The notes: a model not told the origin generated them from the letters alone. 30,828 nucleotides of DNA from CAZHOV01 sp964534315 (GCA_964534315.1 CAZHOV010000056.1:1-30828), one strand, 5' to 3'; counted from the first letter of the stretch, positions 7,527 to 14,687 are shown. A program made the numbers and translations.

Positions 7527-8615
7527 ATGTTTGAAGCAATCACTGATATACTCCAATGCCCGATCACAAAAGAAAGCCTGATTTATTCCCAATCGTTTCA
7601 GGAAGCCAATACCAAAATCCAAAATACTCCGGACATCCAGCTCTCTCATGGATTTTTTAACGAATCCAAGACCATTTTCTATCCCATTATGGATGGGATT
7701 ATTTGTATGATGCCTGAATACAGCGTTTCCGACACAAAAGAAACCTCTGATGAGGACATCTTGAGTGTCAAAGCATTTTACGATAGTTTTGGTTGGAAAA
7801 AAAGCGACGATGGCAAGTATCATGATAATAAACTATTCATCGACCAGAGAGCCGTTGCCAGCGAATATCGGGAAGTTTGCTCCAAACGATTAGGCCGCTT
7901 TCTGGAAAAAGGAGGAGAATACTTGCTGGATATTGCATCAGGCCCAGTTTACCAAGAAAATAATAAAGCGTATAGCCAACACTTTAAATGGAGAATTTGT
8001 ATTGATATTTCCATCCAGGCTTTAAAAGAAGCCCAGCAAAACCTTAAGGACTACAATGTGATCTTCATCGTAGGAGACATCACCAATATTCCACTCAAAA
8101 AAGGGAGTTGTACCAAGGTCATTTCCCAACACACCCTTTACCATGTCCCAAAAGCTAAACAAGCAGAAGCCATTCACGAACTTATCAGAGTAGCTCAACC
8201 TGGTAAAGACCGGGTGATAATATCCTATAATTGGGGGTGGCATAGCCTTCTTATGAACATCGCCCTTTTTCCAAGCCGACTGGTGAGGCTTCTGAAGCGT
8301 CTGAAAAAGATCTTTATCCCCCAATCAACAAAAGCAAAAACAGCCAGTAAACTCTATTTTTACTCACATAGCCCGGGGTATTTTAAAAAAATCAAACCTG
8401 TCAACAGTAAAGTATCGTTTACGGTTTTGAGGACATTACATGAGAATTTCATCAAGCTGTATCTATCCACAGGCAAAGGAAGCCAACGATTTTTGAATTG
8501 GCTCCTAACACTCGAAAATAAGTACCCCGCCTTTTTTGGTAAACATGGTGCCTTTGGGCTTATCGTATTTCAAAAAACTGCAGCAGAAAAACCAGCGTTC
8601 CATCCTCCTAAATAA
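7527..8615 (+). CDS. class I SAM-dependent methyltransferase with Trm112-like N-terminus
   Basis: This 362-residue predicted methyltransferase transfers a methyl group from S-adenosylmethionine to an unknown acceptor. The first 65 residues resemble a Trm112-type start (LQCPITKESL, then FYPIMDGIICMMPE), although only one cysteine of the usual zinc ligands remains in the first motif. Motif I reads EYLLDIASGP at about 131-140, an acidic end of strand 2 follows in ICIDIS, and VGDITNIPL is the adenine-contact region. HTLYHVPK and ELIRVAQPG fit motifs IV-VI of the Methyltransf_11 type. The 120-residue C-terminal part is rich in basic and aromatic residues and is not recognised. It appears complete and stands alone, with its own promoter box upstream. 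Confidence 0.8.
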   Translation: MFEAITDILQCPITKESLIYSQSFQEANTKIQNTPDIQLSHGFFNESKTIFYPIMDGIICMMPEYSVSDTKETSDEDILSVKAFYDSFGWKKSDDGKYHDNKLFIDQRAVASEYREVCSKRLGRFLEKGGEYLLDIASGPVYQENNKAYSQHFKWRICIDISIQALKEAQQNLKDYNVIFIVGDITNIPLKKGSCTKVISQHTLYHVPKAKQAEAIHELIRVAQPGKDRVIISYNWGWHSLLMNIALFPSRLVRLLKRLKKIFIPQSTKAKTASKLYFYSHSPGYFKKIKPVNSKVSFTVLRTLHENFIKLYLSTGKGSQRFLNWLLTLENKYPAFFGKHGAFGLIVFQKTAAEKPAFHPPK

Positions 8616-8625
8616 AAACAAACTA

Positions 8626-9139
8626 TTACCTTCTTTGATAAAAAGAGTTTCGTCTTGTCCAAAGTTTAAAATTCAGGTAATTGATTCCAGCTATGGACTT
8701 GTGCATTGTCATGCTGGAAATTTTGTTCCCCAGCATAAATGAGATGGGCGTTTTGAGGGTTGCCACAATAATGAAATTTTCAAAGAGAGCTCCCCTGGCA
8801 AAGTGATGAAGCAGGTCTTCTTTAGACTGTATGCCTAAAAAAGAGCAGGCCAGGCCGGTTGTTTTCATCGGCTTCTAATTGTACATAAGAAAAGATTTCA
8901 GGTACATATTGAGCCTCATCGATGATCATCCCCTTTTTCCTTTGGCGCAGAAACGATCTGGGGGCTTCTCTTGCAGCCATTCGGGTATCTGGATTTTCTA
9001 AGGAAACATAGGTATAGTCAGGAAATGAGGCTTTTACCAATGTCGTCTTACCCGATTGTCGAGGCCCTGTAATACTGAGCACAGGAAATTTTGAGGCTAA
9101 TTGAAGGACCTTTTCTGATATGGATCGATTTACAATCAT
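8626..9139 (-). pseudogene. AAA ATPase of the DUF4143 type, internally deleted
   Basis: Reading leftward from the ATG at 9139, the N-terminal AAA domain is clear: FPVLSITGPRQSGKTTL (Walker A), VSLENPDTR, and GMIIDEAQYVPEIFSYVQLE (Walker B). It runs to ENNRPG at about 8842 and then hits a stop in frame. A second frame overlaps there and carries TGLACSFLGIQSKEDLL and HFARGALFENFII, a segment from the C-terminal DUF4143 domain. Family members are about 380-400 residues, so some 150-200 codons between the two parts are missing. The junction lies in a GGCCTGGCCTG direct repeat, consistent with deletion between short homologies. Beyond 8740 the sequence no longer resembles the family. Full-length relatives are ATPases of unclear, possibly toxin-antitoxin-like, role. 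Confidence 0.8.
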
Positions 9140-9171
9140 TTGAAAAAAGAAATTAGGATGAGAAGGCTCAA

Positions 9172-9232
9172 AAATAATAGAATTATTGATAATTAGGAAT
9201 ATAATTCCTAATTATCAATAATTCTATTATTT
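9172..9232. repeat. 61-bp perfect AT-rich palindrome
   Basis: Arms of 29 bases (9172-9200 and 9204-9232) are perfectly complementary around an ATA loop. The arms contain AATTATTGATAATTAGGAAT. It lies 33 bases upstream of the start of the broken ATPase gene and 157 bases upstream of the caspase gene, in the gap between divergent genes. It could form a cruciform or an RNA hairpin on either strand. The remaining gap sequence (9233-9389) shows no clear promoter apart from TACCTTTA at 9370. Confidence 0.9.
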
Positions 9233-9389
9233 AAAATCCACCTTTCCCAACCTTGTATGGCTGATTTCTGGAATTTAGACACCCTATTCTGCATTTTTTG
9301 TATGCAAGTCTCAAGAAAATCAAATCAAGAAGAGGTTTAAACACACTTAAATTTTAGCTAAAAAAACAATACCTTTAAAAGAAAACACT

Positions 9390-10137
9390 ATGAGAAGCTG
9401 GATTTTTCTTCTTTTATTCTTATTTCCCGTTTTCCTTCTTGCCCAAACCTTGGAAGAACAGTCCTCCACCTATGCCCTGGTTATCGGTATCTCCGACTAC
9501 CAGGACAAGGACATCCCAGACCTCAACTATGCCCACAGAGATGCAGAGGCCTTCACCACCTTCTTGCGCTCCCCGGCGGGAGGCAGCCTCGATCAAGATC
9601 ATTTGAAAGTATTGGTTAACGAAGATGCCACAGCCGGAAAGCTGGTGGCAGGGCTTTATTGGTTGGTAGATGAAGTACAGGAAGGAGATCAGGTATTGAT
9701 CTATTTCAGTGGCCATGGGGATGTAGAATCAAAGCTTTTAGGGGAACCCGGGCATTTACTTTGTGTGGACGCTCCTGCCAGAGCCTATATGGCTGGAGGA
9801 ACCCTTTCTCTGGGTGGACTCCGAACGGTTATCAGCACCCTTTCCCTTCAAAATAAGGCGAAGGTGACCATGATCGCCGATGCTTGCCGATGCTTGCCGC
9901 TCTGGGAAACTATCTGGTAGTGCTATAGGAGGTAGCAAATTGACCAACTCCAACCTGGCAGAAAGTTATGCCAAGGAGATCAAGATCTTGTCTTGCCAGC
10001 CAGATGAATATAGCATTGAAGGGGAGCAGTGGGGGGGGAGGTAGAGGTGCTTTTAGTTATCATTTACTGGATGGCCTGTATGGATTTGCAGATCGCAATA
10101 ATGACCAGGAAGTCAGTTTGATGGAACTGCGTTCCTG
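9390..10137 (+). pseudogene. secreted caspase-like protease (peptidase C14), frameshifted
   Basis: The gene begins with a signal peptide (IFLLLFLFPVFLLAQ) and a p20-like caspase domain: YALVIGISDYQDKDIPDL, then YFSGHGDVE with catalytic His109, and MIADAC with catalytic Cys166. A 10-bp tandem duplication at 9876-9895 shifts the frame right after that cysteine, giving an early stop at 9920 and a 176-residue product. Removing one copy restores DACRSGKLSGSAIGG and continues through ILSCQPDEYSIEGEQW. A second shift lies in a run of eight G (10031-10038); seven would restore GGGRGAFSYHLLDGLYG and NNDQEVSLMEL. The family-like sequence ends at about 10131, where a hairpin-pair repeat element begins. 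Relatives continue well past this point, so the gene is also truncated. The EAD11-LamG gene follows on the same strand. Confidence 0.85.
9876..9895 (+). repeat. 10-bp tandem duplication inside the caspase gene
   Basis: GCCGATGCTT occurs twice back to back, followed by GCCG. It lies exactly on the codons for the catalytic-cysteine motif (IADAC) and causes a +1 frameshift. Confidence 0.95.
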
Positions 10138-10202
10138 CTGGTTGGTACGTCCTCGTACCAACCCAAATTCCGGGTGCGTCCTCGCACCCAATAATCAACC
10201 AG
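10138..10202 (+). repeat. hairpin-pair element, copy B1
   Basis: Two perfect hairpins share the loop TCCT: GTTGGTACG (10141-10149) with CGTACCAAC (10154-10162), and GGGTGCG (10172-10178) with CGCACCC (10183-10189). CTGGTTG at 10138 and CAACCAG at 10196 form a possible outer arm. The element begins where the caspase reading frame stops resembling its family. Related elements lie at 11454-11525, 25784-25829 and 25910-25931. Confidence 0.75.
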
Positions 10203-10309
10203 GCATATGAAGTTGGACGAAAAAGCATAACCCGGAATAGCTTCCTGTTATTAATAATTAATATAATATTAGTAACTTTCCTTAATTATTCTACCAACAC
10301 GTTGACAAA

Positions 10310-11443
10310 ATGAAAAAACCGGAAGAGCTCGCTAATGAAGTAAAGCAATTGATCGCCTCCAATAAGACGGAAAAAGCTTTTGAACTTCTGAATAAAGAAC
10401 AACTGTCTTCACTAGATAAAGAATTGATCCTTTTACGAAGCAGATATGCCAAAATAAAGGAAGATCAAATGCTGGGCGTCATGAACGAGCAAGAAGCGAG
10501 GCAGGAGATTAACAAGATCAACCTCGCCCTGCTGGGGCTCTCCGAAAAAATCGGTCAACAACCCCCTATGGCATTCGGGACGGGTGCTGCTCCTACTGTT
10601 AGAAAAGAGACCTTCAATAAATGGTGGATTATCATTCCTGTGGTGGTGATAGTGGCTGCCATTGCGGGGGTGATGCTAATGAATTCAGGAGCGGACAAAG
10701 ATTCAACTGGCTCAACTAGCCTTAACGACAATACAACTGCTCCTGCCGGAGAAAAGCACGTCATTTCCGAAGACTCCCTTCTTAATTTATTTGTTGGTTA
10801 TTATAAATTTGATGGGAATGCAGACGATGCCGGTGAGCAGGGACGAAATGGAGCCGTGATGGGAAATCCGACCCCTTCTACAGATCGGTTTGGGCAGCCT
10901 GAAAAAGCTTTTTATTTTAGTGGCTCTTCAAATTATATTGAGCTACCAGGCCTTTTGGATGCGCAGGACAATACGTACTCTTTGTCTTTCTGGGTGAAAT
11001 TTAATAAAAGAGACAGAGGAACCTACCTGTTTATGCAATACCCAAAGGGAGCAAACGGAACAGGCTTAAACCACAAGTTCAGCTTATCAAAAGACAGGAT
11101 GGGATTTGATGAGAATCCTCCTGCTGAGGGATTTGCAATCATCAACCTAGACACCTCTGCTAAGATACCAGAGGGTGAATGGACACATCTGGTCGTTACC
11201 CGGAGCGCAGCGCAAGTCACCGCCTATATCAATGGCGCATTTGTAGCCGCTGAGTCTTACAACAGTACATTTGAAAAAGACCTCCCTGCAGATTCAATGG
11301 GTACGCTGATCGGAAGAAAAAGCCTGAGAGATCAGAAAGAGCAATTTTTCTTTCAAGGACACCTGGATGATCTGGGTATTGCCGACAGGACGTTGAGCGC
11401 TGACGAGGTCAAAGCGATCTATTATGTCCAGAAGGCAAAATAA
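10310..11443 (+). CDS. EAD11-TM-LamG protein (effector-associated domain 11 with outer concanavalin-like domain)
   Basis: This 377-residue protein has three parts. Residues about 6-78 (ELANEVKQLIASNKTEKAF, then LILLRSRYAKIKEDQMLGV and EINKINLALL) fit the effector-associated domain 11 (EAD11), a small helical adaptor used in bacterial conflict and signalling systems to recruit effectors such as caspases, CHAT proteases and STAND NTPases. Residues about 105-125 form one membrane helix preceded by basic residues, giving an inside N-terminus. After a Ser/Thr-rich linker, residues about 163-375 form a LamG/concanavalin-like domain (GYYKFDGNADD, YSLSFWVKF, GEWTHLVVTRS, AYINGAFV, GHLDDLGIADRTLS), which would lie outside and could bind glycans or protein. 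It is intact, and follows the broken caspase gene after a hairpin element. The near-box TAACTTTC upstream is only a weak promoter match. Confidence 0.8.
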   Translation: MKKPEELANEVKQLIASNKTEKAFELLNKEQLSSLDKELILLRSRYAKIKEDQMLGVMNEQEARQEINKINLALLGLSEKIGQQPPMAFGTGAAPTVRKETFNKWWIIIPVVVIVAAIAGVMLMNSGADKDSTGSTSLNDNTTAPAGEKHVISEDSLLNLFVGYYKFDGNADDAGEQGRNGAVMGNPTPSTDRFGQPEKAFYFSGSSNYIELPGLLDAQDNTYSLSFWVKFNKRDRGTYLFMQYPKGANGTGLNHKFSLSKDRMGFDENPPAEGFAIINLDTSAKIPEGEWTHLVVTRSAAQVTAYINGAFVAAESYNSTFEKDLPADSMGTLIGRKSLRDQKEQFFFQGHLDDLGIADRTLSADEVKAIYYVQKAK

Positions 11444-11453
11444 TTTCTGCTGG

Positions 11454-11525
11454 TTTGTACGAAGACGTCCAAATTCTGGTTGGGACGTCTTTGTCCAAAC
11501 CAAATGCCAGGTGCCTCCTGGCACC
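11454..11525 (+). repeat. hairpin element group, copy B2
   Basis: Three consecutive hairpins begin 10 bases after the EAD11-LamG stop. TTTGTACG pairs with CGTCCAAA around AAGA (one mismatch); GGTTGGGACG (11478-11487) pairs with TGTCCAAACC (11492-11501) around TCTT (one mismatch, one wobble); GGTGCC (11510-11515) pairs perfectly with GGCACC (11520-11525) around TCCT. They share the layout of copy B1. They might also act as the terminator of the EAD11 gene, although no T-run follows. Confidence 0.75.
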
Positions 11526-11589
11526 CCCAAATTTGGTTCATGAATAGCAGTATTAAACCTCTTAGATCACAGTAAATCCAACATAATGA

Positions 11590-12012
11590 GGTGATGACCC
11601 AGATAAGTCGTGGTACAATCAGCTACGAAAATTCGAGCATGACGAAAAATCAGATACGTTATGCGTTATTGGGTATACGGCCCCTCCTGTAAGATCGAAA
11701 AAGTAGACGTTGGTATTGAACGGTTTGCCTTTCGTCAAAAGGATCCCAACTCCTTATTAATATACAATGGAGAATCTAATGGAGAATCTATTGGAAGTTG
11801 CCCCTATGCCTACACCTACAATAGAGAATATTACCAAAGATGGGGAAGTACGGCGGTTTGGGGTGAACCACCCTCAGTTGGAAAAAGCAGACCATAATTA
11901 TTTTATCATGAATCAAGGGGATAAAATCACCTTAAGCTTCCATGATTTTGTACCTTTAGGGAATGGAAATTATTTTCTGATTTCTAAAGGATACTATAAG
12001 ATTTATGAATAA
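11590..12012 (+). pseudogene. decayed unknown gene with several frameshifts
   Basis: Three frames join end to end into one protein-like sequence. The first (from 11590) reads GDDPDKSWYNQLRKFEHDEK and DTLCVIGYTAPPV. The second (to about 11845) reads KIEKVDVGIERFAFRQKDP, SIGSCPYAYTYN and EYYQRWG. The third (to 12012) reads EVRRFGVNHPQLEKADHNY, ITLSFHDFVPLGNGNYFLIS and ends KGYYKIYE. The frame changes lie near 11690 and near 11845 (a GGGG run). No start codon or N-terminal region is recognisable. The ending resembles the last beta-rich domain of some Bacteroidota surface or repeat proteins, but I cannot name a family. The VOC gene follows after 18 bp. Confidence 0.55.
11766..11789 (+). repeat. 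12-bp tandem duplication within the decayed gene
   Basis: AATGGAGAATCT occurs twice in direct succession, an in-frame duplication of four codons (Asn-Gly-Glu-Ser). Confidence 0.9.
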
Positions 12013-12030
12013 TTATAAAAAATATAGAAT

Positions 12031-12402
12031 ATGGATTTAGGCGTATTTTCAATTAGTCTTGCAGTAAAAGACTTAAAAGTTTCCAAAACCTTTTACGAAA
12101 AATTGGGATTTTCTGTTTTCCGGGGAGAGGAAGAGAAAAACTATCTTATTATGAAGAATGGTAAAACGATTATCGGCCTTTTCCAGGGGATGTTTGAAAA
12201 TAACATTCTGACGTTCAATCCGGGGTGGGATGAAAATGCTGAAAAGCTTGATAGCTTTGAAGATGTCAGAGCGCTTCAAAAGCAGCTCAAGGAAAACAGG
12301 GTATCCTTTGCTTCCGAAGCAGATGAAAGCACTTCCGGACCTGCTAGCTTTGTAGTCGTAGACCCGGATGGCAATCCTATTTTGGTTGATCAGCATGTTT
12401 AA
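12031..12402 (+). CDS. VOC/glyoxalase superfamily protein
   Basis: This 123-residue protein has the paired beta-alpha-beta-beta-beta modules of the vicinal oxygen chelate superfamily. The first module starts FSISLAVKDLKVSKTFYEKL, a classic VOC opening, followed by a GFSVFRGEEEKNYLIMKNG region. The second ends FVVVDPDGNPILVDQH, the family tail with an acidic residue and a final histidine. Metal ligands are only partly clear (the usual first His is replaced by Ser), so it may be a binding or resistance-type member rather than glyoxalase I. It is cytosolic. The aminotransferase starts 11 bp downstream, so the two are probably co-transcribed. Confidence 0.85.
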   Translation: MDLGVFSISLAVKDLKVSKTFYEKLGFSVFRGEEEKNYLIMKNGKTIIGLFQGMFENNILTFNPGWDENAEKLDSFEDVRALQKQLKENRVSFASEADESTSGPASFVVVDPDGNPILVDQHV

Positions 12403-12413
12403 ACAGTGTTTCT

Positions 12414-13634
12414 ATGCCAGCAATTTCCCAACGCTCCCAAATCATGCCCTTATCTCCCTTTAGAGCACTCGTTCCTTATGCTCAAAAGGCCATTGCCCAA
12501 GGCAAGAAAGTCTATCACCTTAACATTGGCCAGCCCGATATCGAAACGCCTGCCCAAGCACTTCAACAGGTGAAAGAGACGAAACTCAAAATCCTGGAAT
12601 ATAGCCCGGCAGCAGGTATTGCTTCCTATCGCAAAAAACTGGTTGACTACTATAAAAAATTTGAGGTCAAGATAACCCCAGAGCAGCTATTGGTCACAAC
12701 AGGCGCATCTGAAGCTATTCAATTCGTTTTGCTTAGCTGCCTCAATCAAGGTGAAGAGGTGATCATTCCGGAGCCCTTTTATGCGAATTACAATGGTTTT
12801 GCCCAAATGTATGATGTTGGAATAAGGCCTATTACCTGCCATATCGAAGATGGGTTTGCATTGCCGGTGGCCGCAGCTTTTGAAGCAGTCATCACAGACC
12901 GAACGAGAGCGATCATGATCAACAACCCCAACAATCCTACCGGTTGCTTTTATCCCGAAGAAGATTTGAAAGTGCTGGCGACACTAGTCAAAAAGCATGA
13001 TCTTTTTTTGATTGTTGATGAAGTGTATCGTGAGTTTTGCTACGACGATCATCATTTCTTCTCTGCTCTAAATTTGCATGATATTGCTGACCATGTGATC
13101 GTAGTCGATTCTATCTCTAAGCGTTACAGCGCCTGCGGTGCCCGGATCGGAACTATTGTTTCTAAAAACGAAAAGGTAGTTAACGCGGCCCTGCGCTACG
13201 CCAAATTGCGTTTGAGCCCTCCTGGCCTGGGACAAATTCTGGCAGAAGCCTTGCTCGATATGAACGATGATTATATCAATGCGGTTAATGCAGAATACGA
13301 TAGGCGAAGGCAGTTGGTGTTCGATCGTTTGCAGCAAATGGAAGGCGTAGAAAGCTATCGGCCTGGAGGTGCTTTTTATTGTTTTGCCCGGTTCCCGGTG
13401 AAGTTGGCCGAACATTTTTGTCAATGGATGCTGGAATCGTTCGAATATGAGGGAGAAACTGTTATGCTCTCGCCGGGAAAAGCATTTTATGCAACACCTG
13501 GAAAGGGGGAAGATGAGGTGCGTATTGCCTATGTTTTAAATACGGTAGATCTGAAAAAAGCCATGGACTGCCTGGAAAAGGCACTGGAAGTTTATCCCCA
13601 TAGAATAGAGCGTCTGCTCAAAAGGCACTCTTAA
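12414..13634 (+). CDS. class I/II PLP-dependent aminotransferase
   Basis: This 406-residue fold-type I aminotransferase resembles the AspC/PatA group, which moves amino groups between amino acids and 2-oxo acids using pyridoxal phosphate. Visible motifs are HLNIGQPDIETP near residue 37, VTTGASEAIQFVLLSCL, PEPFYANYNGF, INNPNNPTGCFYP, LIVDEVYREF, and the PLP-lysine segment SISKRYSACGARIG with Lys at about 236. The C-terminal substrate arginine is in GEDEVRIAYVLN. Length and motifs are complete, so it should be active. The amino-acid specificity cannot be read. It is 11 bp downstream of the VOC gene. Confidence 0.9.
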   Translation: MPAISQRSQIMPLSPFRALVPYAQKAIAQGKKVYHLNIGQPDIETPAQALQQVKETKLKILEYSPAAGIASYRKKLVDYYKKFEVKITPEQLLVTTGASEAIQFVLLSCLNQGEEVIIPEPFYANYNGFAQMYDVGIRPITCHIEDGFALPVAAAFEAVITDRTRAIMINNPNNPTGCFYPEEDLKVLATLVKKHDLFLIVDEVYREFCYDDHHFFSALNLHDIADHVIVVDSISKRYSACGARIGTIVSKNEKVVNAALRYAKLRLSPPGLGQILAEALLDMNDDYINAVNAEYDRRRQLVFDRLQQMEGVESYRPGGAFYCFARFPVKLAEHFCQWMLESFEYEGETVMLSPGKAFYATPGKGEDEVRIAYVLNTVDLKKAMDCLEKALEVYPHRIERLLKRHS

Positions 13635-13637
13635 TAG

Positions 13638-13745
13638 AACGAAAAAGCTTACAGTTTTGTAGATAATATTAACTGGTTAAAAGATAATGTTGTCCTGACC
13701 CATACCTTTACTTTCGATCTCGATGAAAAGCCAATATTCATTTGA
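13638..13745 (+). other. possible coding remnant between two genes
   Basis: Directly after the aminotransferase stop, a frame with no start codon reads KAYSFVDNINWLKDNVVLTH and TFTFDLDEKPIFI before a TGA at 13743. The composition is protein-like but I know no family. It could be the tail of a lost gene. Confidence 0.2.
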
Positions 13746-13762
13746 TGAACCATTAAGTTACG

Positions 13763-14422
13763 ATGCAACTCTATTTCATACCCGGCCTCGGCCTTGACCA
13801 TCGCATTTTTAGAAAACTCCAACTGGAAGGCTTTAACGTTCATTATCTAAACTGGATAGAACCCATTCCAAAAGAGACGATCCAGAGTTATGCAAAGCGG
13901 ATGGCTTCTCCAATACCGGGCCACAGAGAGGATGTAGTACTGATCGGACACTCTCTGGGAGGCATCATGTGCCAGGAAATTGCTGCTGTAAAAAAGGTCA
14001 AAAAAATTATCTTACTAGGTAGTATCAAATCGCGAGATGAACTTCCTTTTCGGTTCAAAGCCATGAAACCGCTGAGAGCAGAGACGTTCTTTTTCAAGGA
14101 GATTGCCCTGACCACCCTTCCGCTATGGGGTAAACGACATGAATACGAAACACCGGAGGAGCAGGCCCTATTCAGATCAATGGTCGGACAACAAACCAAT
14201 ACCTATCTCAAATGGGCCCTCCGGGCATTGTACGAATGGAAAGCGCCTGAGCTACCCGATCACATGCAGATTTTCCAGGTACATGGACGAAGAGACCGCA
14301 CCTTCCCCCTCCAAAAAATTGACCAACCTGATATTATACTGGAAGATGCCGGCCATTTTATGGTGTACAAAAAGCCGGAGGTGATTTCTGGAATCCTGTC
14401 TGGGGAACTAAACACGGATTGA
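13763..14422 (+). CDS. alpha/beta hydrolase
   Basis: This is a compact 219-residue alpha/beta-hydrolase. The N-terminal strand and oxyanion region is LYFIPGLGLDHRIF. The nucleophile elbow is GHSLGG with Ser64. The acid is probably the Asp in VHGRRDRTFP, and the base is the His in DAGHFMVYKK. It has no signal peptide, so it acts in the cytosol on an unknown ester, thioester or amide. It is similar in layout to small hydrolases found singly across Bacteroidota. About 130 bp separate it from the aminotransferase. Confidence 0.85.
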   Translation: MQLYFIPGLGLDHRIFRKLQLEGFNVHYLNWIEPIPKETIQSYAKRMASPIPGHREDVVLIGHSLGGIMCQEIAAVKKVKKIILLGSIKSRDELPFRFKAMKPLRAETFFFKEIALTTLPLWGKRHEYETPEEQALFRSMVGQQTNTYLKWALRALYEWKAPELPDHMQIFQVHGRRDRTFPLQKIDQPDIILEDAGHFMVYKKPEVISGILSGELNTD

Positions 14423-14495
14423 AAAATACCTTTTACCTTTTCTTTTGCAGATATAAAGGACTAGATAATATTTCTTATCTTCCATTTTAAATCAG

Positions 14496-14511
14496 AGGAC
14501 AGGAGGACAAG
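14496..14511 (+). repeat. short dispersed repeat, 8-bp periodic
   Basis: AGGACAGGAGGACAAG consists of two related 8-bp units. The same 16 bases occur in reverse complement at 26057-26072, and 13 of them at 25976-25988. It lies in the 265-bp gap before the antiporter gene. Confidence 0.7.
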
Positions 14512-14603
14512 GGGGGCAGAAATAATGAAAGCTAAACTTTTTAACATTAAACCTTAACCCCTTTTTTCAAAAAGAATATCTCCTAAACTATAAAAAATCC
14601 CTT

Positions 14604-14637
14604 AGAGGGAGTCTAAAAGACTTTTTAGACGGCCTCT
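14604..14637. repeat. nested hairpin upstream of the antiporter gene
   Basis: An inner perfect stem, GTCTAAAA (14611-14618) and TTTTAGAC (14623-14630), closes around GACT. An outer stem, AGAGG (14604-14608) and CCTCT (14633-14637), encloses it with a 2-base internal loop on each side. It lies 50 bases before the start codon at 14688. It could be a leader structure, the terminator of the hydrolase gene, or another dispersed hairpin. Confidence 0.65.
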
Positions 14638-14687
14638 ACCGGACTACGTGAAGACCTTTGATTTAGAAAGCGGATACCAGATTAATA

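Noticed and set aside
7377..7823. Minus-strand frame opposite the methyltransferase start
   Set aside because: It overlaps the methyltransferase coding sequence, includes the GC hairpin at 7400, and resembles no family.
9172..9232. The palindrome as an intrinsic terminator
   Set aside because: The stem is almost all A/T, the loop is three bases, and neither flank has a proper U-tract.
9968..10210. A separate 80-residue gene starting at 9968
   Set aside because: Its second part (GGGGRGAFSYHLLDGLYG) is the continuation of the caspase in the shifted frame; the first part is out of frame and not protein-like.
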